64,000 nucleotides of DNA from Gracilibacillus suaedae (GTDB lineage: Bacteria > Bacillota > Bacilli > Bacillales > Amphibacillaceae): the NCBI RefSeq assembly GCF_017599345.1, contig NZ_JAGFVL010000039.1, positions 105,480 to 169,479 on the forward strand, read 5' to 3'. The translations under genes and the position numbers were made by a program. The notes beneath the pieces are model-generated. The model worked only from the letters and a program-made list of their open reading frames with translations, made no database searches and had not been told where the DNA came from. Shown here one piece after another: positions 1-8,174 of the stretch. Numbering within the stretch: the stretch's first letter is position 1; each line of letters starts with the position of its first letter.

Positions 1-492
1 CAACCCATTTTCTGATAAAGAGCCAACACCGTACACAATCCCTGCTCCTAATGCTGCTCCTAAAAAGGAGAATACTATGACGTAGGAATAGGGTAAGCCC
101 GGAAAAAAAGCAAAACATAAAGCCAACATAAAAGCTGCTCCCGCATTTAATCCAAGCAAACCAGAGTCAGCTAAAGGATTTCGTGTCATCCCTTGCATCA
201 ATGCACCAGACACTGCAAAACAACTGCCAACGATTGCCGCTCCAATAACCCTAGGTATTCTCAGCTCCCAGATAATTTGATGATCCACTAAATCAGGATT
301 GAAATGAAATATCGTCCCCCAAACTGTTTTGAAGTCGATATCTGCTGCTCCTAGCGATATCGACAGTGCTAGCGAAAAAATGAGTAACAACGTTCCAACA
401 GTTAGGATCAATATTCCAACTGTCGGACGAGCCGTGTCTTTCACTTTTTTTAATTGTTCTTTTTCGTCCATTTGTTCCTTTGACCATTCCAT
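1..492 (-). CDS. FecCD-family iron-siderophore ABC permease, partial
   Basis: This is the N-terminal 164 codons of an integral membrane permease of the FecCD/BtuC family, which moves ferric siderophores across the membrane. Translation from the ATG at 492 shows a charged cytoplasmic start, a first hydrophobic segment, and the family motif RIPRVIGAAIVGSCFAVSG followed by QGMTRNPLADSGLLGLNAG. An in-frame TAG sits directly before the ATG and an AAGGA lies about 11 nt upstream, so the start is firm. The gene continues beyond the left edge. It lies downstream of the ATPase and binding-protein genes on the same strand, separated by a 175-nt gap that holds a palindromic repeat. Specificity (hydroxamate, catecholate or citrate type) cannot be told from this piece. 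Confidence 0.9.
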   Translation of the reverse strand, partial: MEWSKEQMDEKEQLKKVKDTARPTVGILILTVGTLLLIFSLALSISLGAADIDFKTVWGTIFHFNPDLVDHQIIWELRIPRVIGAAIVGSCFAVSGALMQGMTRNPLADSGLLGLNAGAAFMLALCFAFFPGLPYSYVIVFSFLGAALGAGIVYGVGSLSENGL

Positions 493-522
493 CTATTGAT
501 AGTTCCTTTCTTTTATGCACAG

Positions 523-572
523 ATAAAGTGTGACTATCATCAGTTGGGGTTTATCCCCCCGCTGATCATTAG
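523..572 (+). repeat. Palindromic intergenic repeat, copy A
   Basis: About 50 bp that match a second copy at 37203-37252 at roughly 40 of 50 positions. Both begin ATAAAGTG(T/A)GACTAT and then form a hairpin with arms of the type ATCAG-GGGG / CCCC-CTGAT. There is no T-tract, so it is not a normal terminator. Copy A lies between the ATPase and permease genes of one operon. Confidence 0.6.
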
Positions 573-667
573 CGAAACTTGTCAGAATATTAGGTTATCC
601 CTATTTATCATTGTGTTACTTAAGCGGGAGGCTTACAGAAGATTAGAACCATGGGAAATGACTCATA

Positions 668-1477
668 CTATCTAACTTTGCACCCCACACTATGCTCACA
701 TAACTGATATGATAAACAGACCGGATTTGCACTGTACGGGCATGAAATTAATTCTGCATCAATCTGAAAAACTCTTCTTAAATAATCACAAGTCATGACT
801 TCGTTTGGTGCTCCTTCCGTTACAATTGCTCCGTCGCGCATTGCAATCATATAATCAGAAAAACGTGATGCGTGATTTAAGTCATGGAGAACCATAATAA
901 TGGTTCGACCTTCCTCTTTGTTTAAACGTTGTAATAATAATAAAATGTCTAATTGATGAGCTAAATCTAAATAGGTAGTCGGTTCGTCAAGTACAAGAAT
1001 ATCGGTTCCTTGTGCCAATGCCATTGCAATCCACACTCTTTGTCTCTGACCTCCCGACAAAGCATTGGCGGGCTGGTCTCGCAAATCATTCAAACCTGTT
1101 ACATCCAGAGCCCAATGAATATATTCATAATCTTGTTTAGATAATCTACCCATCCGCTTACGATGCGGAAAACGTCCATAAGACACCAATTCAAATACGG
1201 TTAGTCCGCTAGGTGCTTGTGCTGTTTGAGGTAAAATCGCCATACGTTTAGCAACCTCTTTAGTATCTAATGTATGGATCGCTTTGCCTTCAAGGAAAAC
1301 AGCCCCCTCTTTTGCTTGCAACACACGTACAATGGTCTTTAACAATGTAGATTTACCACATCCATTAGGTCCGACAATAGTAGTGATCTTGTGTTTAGGC
1401 ATAGAAACACTTAAATCTTTGATAATTAAGTCATTTGAGTAACCTACACTGATATTGTTGACATCTAAAGCATCCAT
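668..1477 (-). CDS. Iron-siderophore ABC transporter ATP-binding protein (FecE type)
   Basis: ATPase subunit of an iron-chelate importer. Walker A is GPNGCGKSTL, the ABC signature is LSGGQRQRVWIA and Walker B is ILVLDEPTTYLD. The order and spacing are those of FecE/FhuC proteins, and the 269-aa length is typical. The start is put at the ATG at 1477, which has GAGGAG about 6 nt upstream; an in-frame ATG at 1492 would overlap the preceding stop and lacks a spaced ribosome site. Only 11 nt separate it from the binding-protein gene, so the two are co-transcribed under the Fur box upstream of that gene. Confidence 0.93.
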   Translation of the reverse strand: MDALDVNNISVGYSNDLIIKDLSVSMPKHKITTIVGPNGCGKSTLLKTIVRVLQAKEGAVFLEGKAIHTLDTKEVAKRMAILPQTAQAPSGLTVFELVSYGRFPHRKRMGRLSKQDYEYIHWALDVTGLNDLRDQPANALSGGQRQRVWIAMALAQGTDILVLDEPTTYLDLAHQLDILLLLQRLNKEEGRTIIMVLHDLNHASRFSDYMIAMRDGAIVTEGAPNEVMTCDYLRRVFQIDAELISCPYSANPVCLSYQLCEHSVGCKVR

Positions 1478-1488
1478 GTTACATCTCC

Positions 1489-2454
1489 TCACTTTTCACT
1501 AGATTGAAAGAAATCCACCAGTAAATCTAATTGATATTCCAGTGCGATAACATCTTGAAAATAGAACGAGTCTAGGTCATATTCATAGACCTTTCCTTCT
1601 TTAACAGCAGGTAATTCCGTCCATAGTTTGCTAGATTGGACCTCTGCTTTTCTGTCTAATCCCTGCTCTCGCACACCCATCAAAATATAATCTGCTTCAC
1701 CTAAATACTCTGGTATTGTTTCTTGGGAAATACTTGCCCACCCCTCAGCTTCTGTTACTTCTTCTACATTCTGCGGTTGTTTTAATTCTAATTGGTTATA
1801 TAAAATTTCTCCTCCGCGTCCGTATGTTTTACCGAATAAGTATAAATCTTTATCCGTAACTTCAATAATCGCTACCTTCGTGTCTTGATCTAAAATCTTT
1901 GAAAGTTGTTCTTTCTTCTCCTTCACTTTTTCCTGGAACTGTTCTAATCGTTGTTCGGCTTCTTGCTCTTTATTTAATATGTTGCTGATTTCAAGTAGGC
2001 GTTCTTCATAATCAAGCGTTCCGTATGGAAGTAAAACCGTTGGAGCGATTTTAGACAATTGTTCGTATGAATCTTCTGCATATGTAATAATCAAATCTGG
2101 ATTTAAACTTGTAATTTTTTCTAACGAAATTGCTGTATCCTCTCCGACACTCTCAACCCCATCTAACTGATCCTGATAATAAGGTGCATCCAAGACCATT
2201 GTTTCCGATACTCCTACAGGTTTAACTCCTGCAGCTAATACATCGCCAACATAATCTCTGACAGCAACAACTACTCTTGAAGGTTCGAGTGGTATCTCCA
2301 CGTTTCCTTTTTCACTTTCGTAATATCTGACACTTTCATCCTTGCTATCTTCTTCATTGATAGCTGAATCTGCTTCATTCGAGTTACAGGCGCTTAGCAA
2401 AACAACAAGCAACAGGCACAAGATTACGAGACTATTATTATTCCGTTTATACAC
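1489..2454 (-). CDS. Iron-siderophore substrate-binding lipoprotein
   Basis: Extracellular solute receptor of the periplasmic-binding-protein type II iron family (FeuA/YfiY-like), tethered by lipid. From the GTG at 2454, which has GGAGGAG 5 nt upstream, the protein is 321 aa with a hydrophobic signal ending in the lipobox LLSAC (Cys about residue 23). Phrases such as PSRVVVAVRDYVGDVLAAGVKP and SLEKITSLNPDLII are family hallmarks. A longer reading from 2502 would run through the Fur box and is rejected. It is the first gene of the iron-uptake operon. The ligand is unknown. Confidence 0.9.
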   Translation of the reverse strand: MYKRNNNSLVILCLLLVVLLSACNSNEADSAINEEDSKDESVRYYESEKGNVEIPLEPSRVVVAVRDYVGDVLAAGVKPVGVSETMVLDAPYYQDQLDGVESVGEDTAISLEKITSLNPDLIITYAEDSYEQLSKIAPTVLLPYGTLDYEERLLEISNILNKEQEAEQRLEQFQEKVKEKKEQLSKILDQDTKVAIIEVTDKDLYLFGKTYGRGGEILYNQLELKQPQNVEEVTEAEGWASISQETIPEYLGEADYILMGVREQGLDRKAEVQSSKLWTELPAVKEGKVYEYDLDSFYFQDVIALEYQLDLLVDFFQSSEK

Positions 2455-2485
2455 TACTTCTCCTCCAAACTCGATTCGACCAATA

Positions 2486-2502
2486 TTGATAATCATTATC
2501 AA
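2486..2502 (-). promoter_or_regulatory. Perfect 7-1-7 Fur box
   Basis: TGATAAT-C-ATTATCA at 2487-2501 is a perfect inverted repeat matching the Bacillus Fur consensus TGATAATNATTATCA, extended by one more pair to 2486-2502. It lies 32 nt before the GTG start of the binding-protein gene, so iron repression of the operon is expected. Confidence 0.9.
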
Positions 2503-3073
2503 TTAAAGAGTATATACTAATCCCTTAATTTTTACAACCCTTGACTATATTTAGCTATAAGAAAAACTGAGCAAAAACCACTCGAAAAAGTGGATCTTCA
2601 GGCTAAACAATTCCCACAGGAGTGGAAGTGGGCGGCCTACGCTTTATCCATGTTCTACAACATTTGTCAGACTAGACAACTTGAGTTATTATCCCTGTGA
2701 AAGTGCATGGTATGGCATAGGAAATCACTAATAGGGGTTATAAAACCAATATGCTTTTTCTGTTATTCGTTGTAGAGCAAAAGTATAGCGAAGGCCGAGC
2801 GTTTCGACTCCTTTAGCGTTAGCATGATCTGAGGGTCCGCTTTTGCAGAAGTGAACTTCTCCTGTAAAAGTTAGCTAAAAGAGCATGCCCCTTGAAAAGC
2901 GAAGGGTCAGCCGCAGCGGTTGAATGACAACTCCTTTCATACTGGATAGCTATTCTTGCTTCTTAAAATATATGTTCTGAATCGCCTTTTCCTATCATAC
3001 TTTCTGTACTTATAAGAAAGTGCAGAGTGCACGATTAGAAACGTATTTATATGCTTTCTCTATAAAACTATGA
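2503..3073. other. Non-coding stretch with GC-richer repeat-like debris
   Basis: I see no convincing gene. The segment from about 2610 (CCCACAGGAGTGGAAGTGGG) to 2930 is richer in G and C than its surroundings. It resembles the short intergenic repeats scattered in many Bacillaceae genomes. A small CCACT/AGTGG hairpin lies at 2579-2594. This is probably decayed repeat material; a function is not supported. Confidence 0.4.
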
Positions 3074-3103
3074 AAGCGAGCTGAATATTTATTCAGCTCG
3101 CTT
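3074..3103 (-). terminator. Terminator of the amidase gene
   Basis: Perfect 12-bp inverted repeat AAGCGAGCTGAA / TTCAGCTCGCTT with a 6-nt loop, starting 10 nt after the amidase stop codon. The T-run is short, so efficiency is uncertain. Confidence 0.7.
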
Positions 3104-3112
3104 GACCTTAAC

Positions 3113-4219
3113 TTATTCAAAGTAATGGATTAATCCATTTGTAATTCCTTGTGCTATATCGTTCTGATAACTTGCTGTTTGTACGACAGACAGATCATGA
3201 GGATTTGATATAAAGCCTAACTCAAGTAAAACAGAAGGAGCTGATGTATTCCTAAGCACTTTGAAATTCGCTTGTCTTACTCCTCGGTCATGAAGGTCAA
3301 CTTGAGATATCATGGCTGACTGTATAGAATCACCCAAGTGCTTATCAGCCTTATCAGCAAAATATGTAGCAATCCCATTTGCTGATATATGCAAGGATGC
3401 GTCATAATGAAGGCTAATATAAGCATCCGTATAATAGCTATTACTAATTCGGACACGATCATCTAAATAAACATAATAATCTCCTGACCTAGTGACAATG
3501 ACATTGGCACCGGCATCTCGCAAGTGATCAATAACTTTTGTGGATGTCGGTAACACAACGTCTTTTTCTTGTACTCCATTGAATCCTATTGCGCCGGGAT
3601 CTGTGCCACCATGTCCTGGGTCTACCACAATATTATATCCTTCTAAACTTTTGGAGTTTGAGGGAACCGTGTTGTTATTTGATGAGGCTTGCGATGTCTG
3701 AACTGTTTGTGTTACTTGTTCCGTTAACCAAGAAGCTATCCAGCCTGTCTCTGACCCATTTAACCTAACTTGATACCAATCATCTGTCTCATCCGTCACT
3801 TCAAAACTATCTCCAGATACTGCCGAGCCTATCGATTCATAGTTAGTACCTGGTCCACTACGGACAAAAATACTTTCGGATTTAATCGTAACATTTTTTG
3901 GTGTGTTACTTGCTTCGGTAGAAACTTCTGTACTAGAAGACGCCTGTTGAATAAGATGATGTTTAGCTACCCATACTTCTTCACCATCAAAGTAAGTTTG
4001 AACCCATCCGTATTTTTCCTGAAAAACTACTAGCTCGTCCCCTTTCATGAGTTGCGCCACTATTTCACCATTAGAAGAAGGCGCACTTCGAACGTTGAGA
4101 ATCGATGAACTAACTTCATAGGATTCTGAACTACTAGCCATAACTGGTTGTAATAAAAAGCATGAGAGAATAGATAACGAAAAAATAAATACGAGTCGAG
4201 AAATTAGCCTATGATTCAT
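3113..4219 (-). CDS. N-acetylmuramoyl-L-alanine amidase with two SH3 domains
   Basis: Secreted cell-wall hydrolase that cuts the bond between muramic acid and the stem peptide. A signal peptide occupies about residues 1-28. Two bacterial SH3 domains follow at about 32-92 and 108-168 (NVRSAPSSNGEIV and FVRSGPGTNYESIG), then an Amidase_3 domain from about 195 to the end. The zinc ligands and catalytic residues are visible: H203 in DPGHGGTDPGA, E218 in GVQEKD, H271 in SLHYDAS and E333 in LLELGFISN. The 368-aa length fits LytC/CwlD-type enzymes. GGAGG lies 6 nt before the ATG. It stands alone between non-coding stretches and is probably monocistronic. Confidence 0.93.
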   Translation of the reverse strand: MNHRLISRLVFIFSLSILSCFLLQPVMASSSESYEVSSSILNVRSAPSSNGEIVAQLMKGDELVVFQEKYGWVQTYFDGEEVWVAKHHLIQQASSSTEVSTEASNTPKNVTIKSESIFVRSGPGTNYESIGSAVSGDSFEVTDETDDWYQVRLNGSETGWIASWLTEQVTQTVQTSQASSNNNTVPSNSKSLEGYNIVVDPGHGGTDPGAIGFNGVQEKDVVLPTSTKVIDHLRDAGANVIVTRSGDYYVYLDDRVRISNSYYTDAYISLHYDASLHISANGIATYFADKADKHLGDSIQSAMISQVDLHDRGVRQANFKVLRNTSAPSVLLELGFISNPHDLSVVQTASYQNDIAQGITNGLIHYFE

Positions 4220-4495
4220 TGAAATCCTCCTTTTTTCCCCTATAGGTAAGTTACTAAAAATCCCTCTTATTCATATGGTAGATTACCCTAAATCATATAC
4301 TTCTATGCTTATCTAGCAAAAATAGATTATATTTACCTAGCAAATTCGAGGTGAAGGAGGATAATTTTACTAGTTCATTAAAAAATAATATTGCAAATAG
4401 ATTGCTAGTCCCGTTATAATAATCGAGCCAAATTTATTCTACAAACTGATCTCCTATTTCGAAAAACATGGATCAAAATACGCTTTTCGACTATT

Positions 4496-4966
4496 CTATT
4501 TTGAGATTTGCTGATAGATACTTTTTATGCCCCCAAAATGCATTCCTTCATGATAAAGACAAAAGCTCAAACATTCTTTCACTTTATTAATCTCTAGCCC
4601 TGTCGAAGTGGTATACACTTCCTTAATGGATTCCTCTATTCTTTCTGTCGATAGTGATTCTACTTTTATTCGTTGTTCATTTAACAAAAATAGTAACTCT
4701 TCTTTCCCTGGGGCTTCTATAGACCAATCTCTAGGAGATGTCCCCGGCTTAAATAATTCAGGAAAATCAGTCGGTATATTTGTTTCTTCACCAGTAAGTT
4801 GAAAAGCAAATATTTCTGTGACGAGATAAATATGTCCCAAGTTCCACCTAATATTATTATTCATTGCTACAGGTATAACATCCAGGTACCTTTCATTGAT
4901 ATCTTTCACATAATTCAATGTACTGTTACGCACAAATTTAATCTGGTCAACAAGGTAATGACTCAT
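4496..4966 (-). CDS. DinB-family metalloprotein-like protein
   Basis: A 156-aa protein of the DinB/YfiT-like four-helix bundle superfamily. The family histidines are visible in RWNLGHIYLV (about residue 46) and CLYHEGMHFGG near the C-terminus, which normally bind a divalent metal. Members include bacillithiol-S-transferases and proteins of unknown role, so no reaction can be assigned. It has an AAAGGA ribosome site about 11 nt upstream. The neighbouring MFS gene lies about 40 nt upstream on the same strand, so co-transcription is possible. Confidence 0.8.
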   Translation of the reverse strand: MSHYLVDQIKFVRNSTLNYVKDINERYLDVIPVAMNNNIRWNLGHIYLVTEIFAFQLTGEETNIPTDFPELFKPGTSPRDWSIEAPGKEELLFLLNEQRIKVESLSTERIEESIKEVYTTSTGLEINKVKECLSFCLYHEGMHFGGIKSIYQQISK

Positions 4967-5007
4967 TTACGGTCAATCCTTTCTTATGATTATTTATTTT
5001 TACTTAC

Positions 5008-6234
5008 TTAAACTGTTACTTTACTGCTGACAGGGACAGGTTGTTCCTTAATCAATGTTGTAAGAATGACACCAAACACTAATAGAACGGCCCCTGACCA
5101 AAATGCAGTTTCATAATTTCCTGTCATTGTTCGAAGATAACCACCTAGAAATACACCTAGTGCTGCAAATACTTGATGGATAAACCAACTAAATCCCAGT
5201 ATGCTTCCCATTGCGTTTTTCCCGAATCTATCACCAATGATTCCTGTTACAAGTGGAATAATCGGCATGGAAGAGACACCATACACGACAGCAAATACAT
5301 ATAGTTGCCAAATACCTGGTGATAATGCGAGCCATAAAAAAGCAAGTAATCTGACAACGTATAAAAAAACGAGTAAATTCTTTTTTCCTATTTTCCGTGT
5401 GAATTGTCCCGTCATCCACATAGAACATGCACTTGCTAAAGCAGCGATTCCCAGTAATTTTCCTCCCAGTGATTCTCCACCTCCTAAATCAACTGCAAAG
5501 CTTGGTATATGCATCGTTACTAAGTACAAAGTAAAACCGCATGTAGCAAATCCTAAAGTAGCTATCCAAAAATCGCTACTTTTTAAAGCTTCCATCAATG
5601 AAACACTTCTCGCTTCTGTATATAAAGAGGTTGAATCTCCATCCGGCAGCTGATTATCATCTGACGGATTATTCTTTACTACAATACATATGATTGGAAC
5701 CACGATAACGAGCATGATAAACCCTAGCACGACAAATGCAGTTTGAAAACTTGTACTAGCGATTAAAAATCCGGTAAGCGGAAGCAGTATAAGTTGACCG
5801 ATATTCATTCCCATCGAGCTTCTTGAAAGCATTTTAGCTCGCTTCTTAACATACCACCTAGATATTAATACAGAATTAGCCATGGAACCACAGCCTGCAA
5901 AACCTATGGCTGTAAATACACCATAATAAAGAAAGAATTGCCATAGTTGTGTGATCGTTGCTGAAAGAATAAAAGCAATACCCATTAACGCTGCACTACC
6001 TGTAATAACTGATTTGGGTCCAAATTTGTCGATCAACTTCCCCATAATTGGTTGAAAAACTCCCCAAATGATCATATTAAGGGACACAGCTAAGCTTAAA
6101 ATCGCCAAATCCCAACCATATGCATCATTTAATGGAGCAAAAAATTGTCCTGCTGTTAAATTTAACCCAAATGCTCCCATTAATGTAATAAAGGATACTG
6201 CAACCATTTTTGTACCTGAAAAAGCATTGGTCAT
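5008..6234 (-). CDS. MFS transporter, monocarboxylate/oxalate-formate-antiporter-like
   Basis: A 408-aa, 12-helix major facilitator protein. Sequence such as WGVFQPIMGKLIDKFGPKSV (the loop 2-3 motif) and GFAGCGSMANSVLISRWYVKKRAK matches the OFA/MCT group, which carries small carboxylates or acts as drug exporters. AAAGGAGGGG lies 7 nt before the ATG. It diverges from a CGNR-type regulator across a 120-nt region holding GGTTAA/TTAACC repeats, so that regulator probably controls it. The substrate is not predictable. Confidence 0.85.
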   Translation of the reverse strand: MTNAFSGTKMVAVSFITLMGAFGLNLTAGQFFAPLNDAYGWDLAILSLAVSLNMIIWGVFQPIMGKLIDKFGPKSVITGSAALMGIAFILSATITQLWQFFLYYGVFTAIGFAGCGSMANSVLISRWYVKKRAKMLSRSSMGMNIGQLILLPLTGFLIASTSFQTAFVVLGFIMLVIVVPIICIVVKNNPSDDNQLPDGDSTSLYTEARSVSLMEALKSSDFWIATLGFATCGFTLYLVTMHIPSFAVDLGGGESLGGKLLGIAALASACSMWMTGQFTRKIGKKNLLVFLYVVRLLAFLWLALSPGIWQLYVFAVVYGVSSMPIIPLVTGIIGDRFGKNAMGSILGFSWFIHQVFAALGVFLGGYLRTMTGNYETAFWSGAVLLVFGVILTTLIKEQPVPVSSKVTV

Positions 6235-6269
6235 ATAATCCCCTCCTTTAATTAACCCTTTAAAATGAT

Positions 6270-6331
6270 ATTAACTGGTTAATAATATAATTCATTATAA
6301 TTAACCTGTCAAGTGTGATAAAATAGGTTAA
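6270..6331. promoter_or_regulatory. Operator-like GGTTAA/TTAACC repeats between MFS and CGNR genes
   Basis: ATTAAC-TG-GTTAAT at 6270-6283 is a perfect 6-2-6 palindrome. TTAACCT at 6301-6307 and AGGTTAA at 6325-6331 form a second perfect 7-bp inverted pair spaced by 17 nt. Another TTAACCC lies at about 6252. The cluster sits exactly in the divergent promoter region, so it is a good candidate binding site for the CGNR regulator. Confidence 0.6.
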
Positions 6332-6354
6332 AAAATAATAAAGGGGTTATTCAA

Positions 6355-6936
6355 ATGGCAAATGAAGTAACTTTCCCACTTATATCAGGGAATATCTCCA
6401 TTGATTTAATTAATACGGAAGTCGTTCGACATGGTATTCGACACGATTTGCTTACTAAACCAGAACATGTAATAGCCTGGTTCCATACATTAACAAAAGA
6501 AAATATCATCATGAATCAACAGTTTAATATGGATATAGAAGATTGGGCGGAGGATTCGTTACCTCGCTTACGTGAAATGCGTTCATTGTTGCGTAAAAGT
6601 TATGAAAACGTGGCGGACGGAGTAGAACTGTCTTCTGATTGGATCACTGATTTAGAATTATTCATTAAACAAGCTCCCTTTGCTTATCAATTGATAGATG
6701 GTAAATTAGTTCTTATTCCAGTAGGAGAACCTGCAAAAGCATTAGTATCCTTGATTGCACTAGATGCCTTATCCCTTATTGACTCAGGTCAATTGAGCTA
6801 TCTCCATCGTTGCGCAAATCCGGAATGTGTCTTGTTATTTATCGACACCCGTGGAAGACGGAAGTGGTGCTCCATGAAAATATGTGGGAATCGTCATAAA
6901 GTAACCCGTCATCAACACAAAAAAAAGGAGAAATAA
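6355..6936 (+). CDS. CGNR zinc-finger / ABATE-domain regulator
   Basis: A 193-aa stress-response-type transcription regulator. The N-terminal about 130 residues form an ABATE (putative regulatory) domain. The C-terminus carries the CGNR zinc ribbon, with cysteines in RCANPECVLLF and RRKWCSMKICGNRHKV. Such proteins typically sit beside the transporter or enzyme they control, and here an MFS gene diverges from it. The coding region ends in a lysine-rich tail and overlaps a hairpin. Confidence 0.88.
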   Translation: MANEVTFPLISGNISIDLINTEVVRHGIRHDLLTKPEHVIAWFHTLTKENIIMNQQFNMDIEDWAEDSLPRLREMRSLLRKSYENVADGVELSSDWITDLELFIKQAPFAYQLIDGKLVLIPVGEPAKALVSLIALDALSLIDSGQLSYLHRCANPECVLLFIDTRGRRKWCSMKICGNRHKVTRHQHKKKEK

Positions 6937-6958
6937 GAGCTAGGACTCCTATTTCTCC
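6927..6958 (+). terminator. Hairpin overlapping the CGNR stop codon
   Basis: GGAGAAATA (6927-6935) pairs with TATTTCTCC (6950-6958), a perfect 9-bp stem with a 14-nt loop. It has no T-run, so it may be a weak terminator or an mRNA 3-prime stabiliser. Confidence 0.45.
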
Positions 6959-7253
6959 ATCGAATTCTATTTCACAACATCACTAGAAAATGAATGATCA
7001 GCTATTCTTCCAACTGCTCCTTCCATTCCTCAGTTTATTGTACTTTTTTTCTTCTGGCAAATAGTCATACGATCCATTATTTTAATACTAAGAAGTATAT
7101 TGAATTTAGTTAGTGCAAGTTTCCTTAATGGAGTCATTAACTGAATAAGACCTTTTATGTATGGTTTACTAAGACCTATGCATGATGTGTAAAGTTTCTT
7201 AAATGGTAGCATAGAAAGTAACAAGGTAAAGAGAGTAAAAGGAGGAAAATCAA
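6959..7253. other. Intergenic region with possible gene remnant
   Basis: An open frame at 7030-7224 on the minus strand has no ribosome site and no family look, so it is not called. A different minus-strand frame ends TEEWKEQLEE-stop near 7012 and looks like the tail of a lost gene. The N-acetyltransferase promoter must lie in the last 100 nt. Confidence 0.35.
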
Positions 7254-8039
7254 ATGAGTGAGCTAAACACGTTATTCCGTAGAAAAATCAAAGTTTCCAC
7301 AAACGAAGAAATTACATTTACAGCCTTAAATACCATTCTTGAAAAAACAGCAACAACGTTTCCATTTGGAAACTTAAGCATCATTGCAAACAAAACGGAA
7401 GTCGTAACCAAGGAAAATTTAATCAACAAATTACTTATTCGTAACGAAGGGGGTTTATGCTTTGAATTAAATCCATTACTTTATTTTTTCTTGATTGAGA
7501 ATGGATTTAATGCCACTTTAGTTCGCGGAGAGGTTTATAACGATGAAAAGCAGGACTGGTACCACTTTGGAAGAACCCACGTAGCAATTCTTCTACATCA
7601 CGAAGAACAAACTTATTTACTGGACACCGGATTTGGTGGAAATCTTCCCTTAAAGCCTGTTCCATTAAATGGTGATACGGTTATATCCCGAAATGGAGAT
7701 TTTCGAGTTCAAAGGCAACAAACTGAATATGGCAATAACGTGCTCCAATTCAAGCTAAGATATAAACATACTGACTGGCAAATGGGTTATACATTTGATT
7801 CAAATCATCCAGTGGCAGATATGATGGAATTAAATGAATTACAGGAAATCATTGTACAGGATGAGAGGTCACCTTTTAACAAATCCCCGCTGATTACTAA
7901 ACTTACAAGTAACGGAAATGTAACGCTAACGAATAATTCATTCACACAATGGAGTCATGGAAAGTCAAAAAAAGAACAGATCGATGAGGCAAGGTTCAAA
8001 CAGTTAGTACACCAGTATTTTGGCTTGCAAGTTCTATGA
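7254..8039 (+). CDS. nat: Arylamine N-acetyltransferase
   Basis: Cytoplasmic enzyme transferring an acetyl group from acetyl-CoA to aromatic amines or hydrazines. The 261-aa length is normal for Bacillus NATs. The catalytic triad is visible: C69 in EGGLCFELN, H109 in FGRTHVAILL and D124 in YLLDTGFGGNLPL. A strong AAAGGAGG lies 8 nt before the ATG. It appears to be a single-gene unit. The two-component system downstream starts 130 nt later behind its own promoter region. Confidence 0.92.
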   Translation: MSELNTLFRRKIKVSTNEEITFTALNTILEKTATTFPFGNLSIIANKTEVVTKENLINKLLIRNEGGLCFELNPLLYFFLIENGFNATLVRGEVYNDEKQDWYHFGRTHVAILLHHEEQTYLLDTGFGGNLPLKPVPLNGDTVISRNGDFRVQRQQTEYGNNVLQFKLRYKHTDWQMGYTFDSNHPVADMMELNELQEIIVQDERSPFNKSPLITKLTSNGNVTLTNNSFTQWSHGKSKKEQIDEARFKQLVHQYFGLQVL

Positions 8040-8174
8040 ATAGTCATTACGGCTACTCGAAAATGGTGTAGCCTTTATTAAAAACCATTTTATCAATTAC
8101 TCTTAGGCCTTAAGTTTTTTCACTTGATTTAAGTTATAATAAGACCAAAATGAAATGGTAAAGGATGGATGTTA

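Noticed and set aside
523..572. Rho-independent terminator after the iron ATPase
   Set aside because: The hairpin has no T-run on either side, and the same element recurs in an unrelated place, so it is better described as a dispersed repeat.
2455..2502. Longer start for the iron-binding lipoprotein
   Set aside because: It would place the Fur box inside the coding region and spoil the lipoprotein signal; the GTG at 2454 has a strong ribosome site.
7030..7224. 64-codon minus-strand open frame before the N-acetyltransferase
   Set aside because: It has no ribosome site, low-complexity basic composition and no family resemblance, and it lies in a promoter region.
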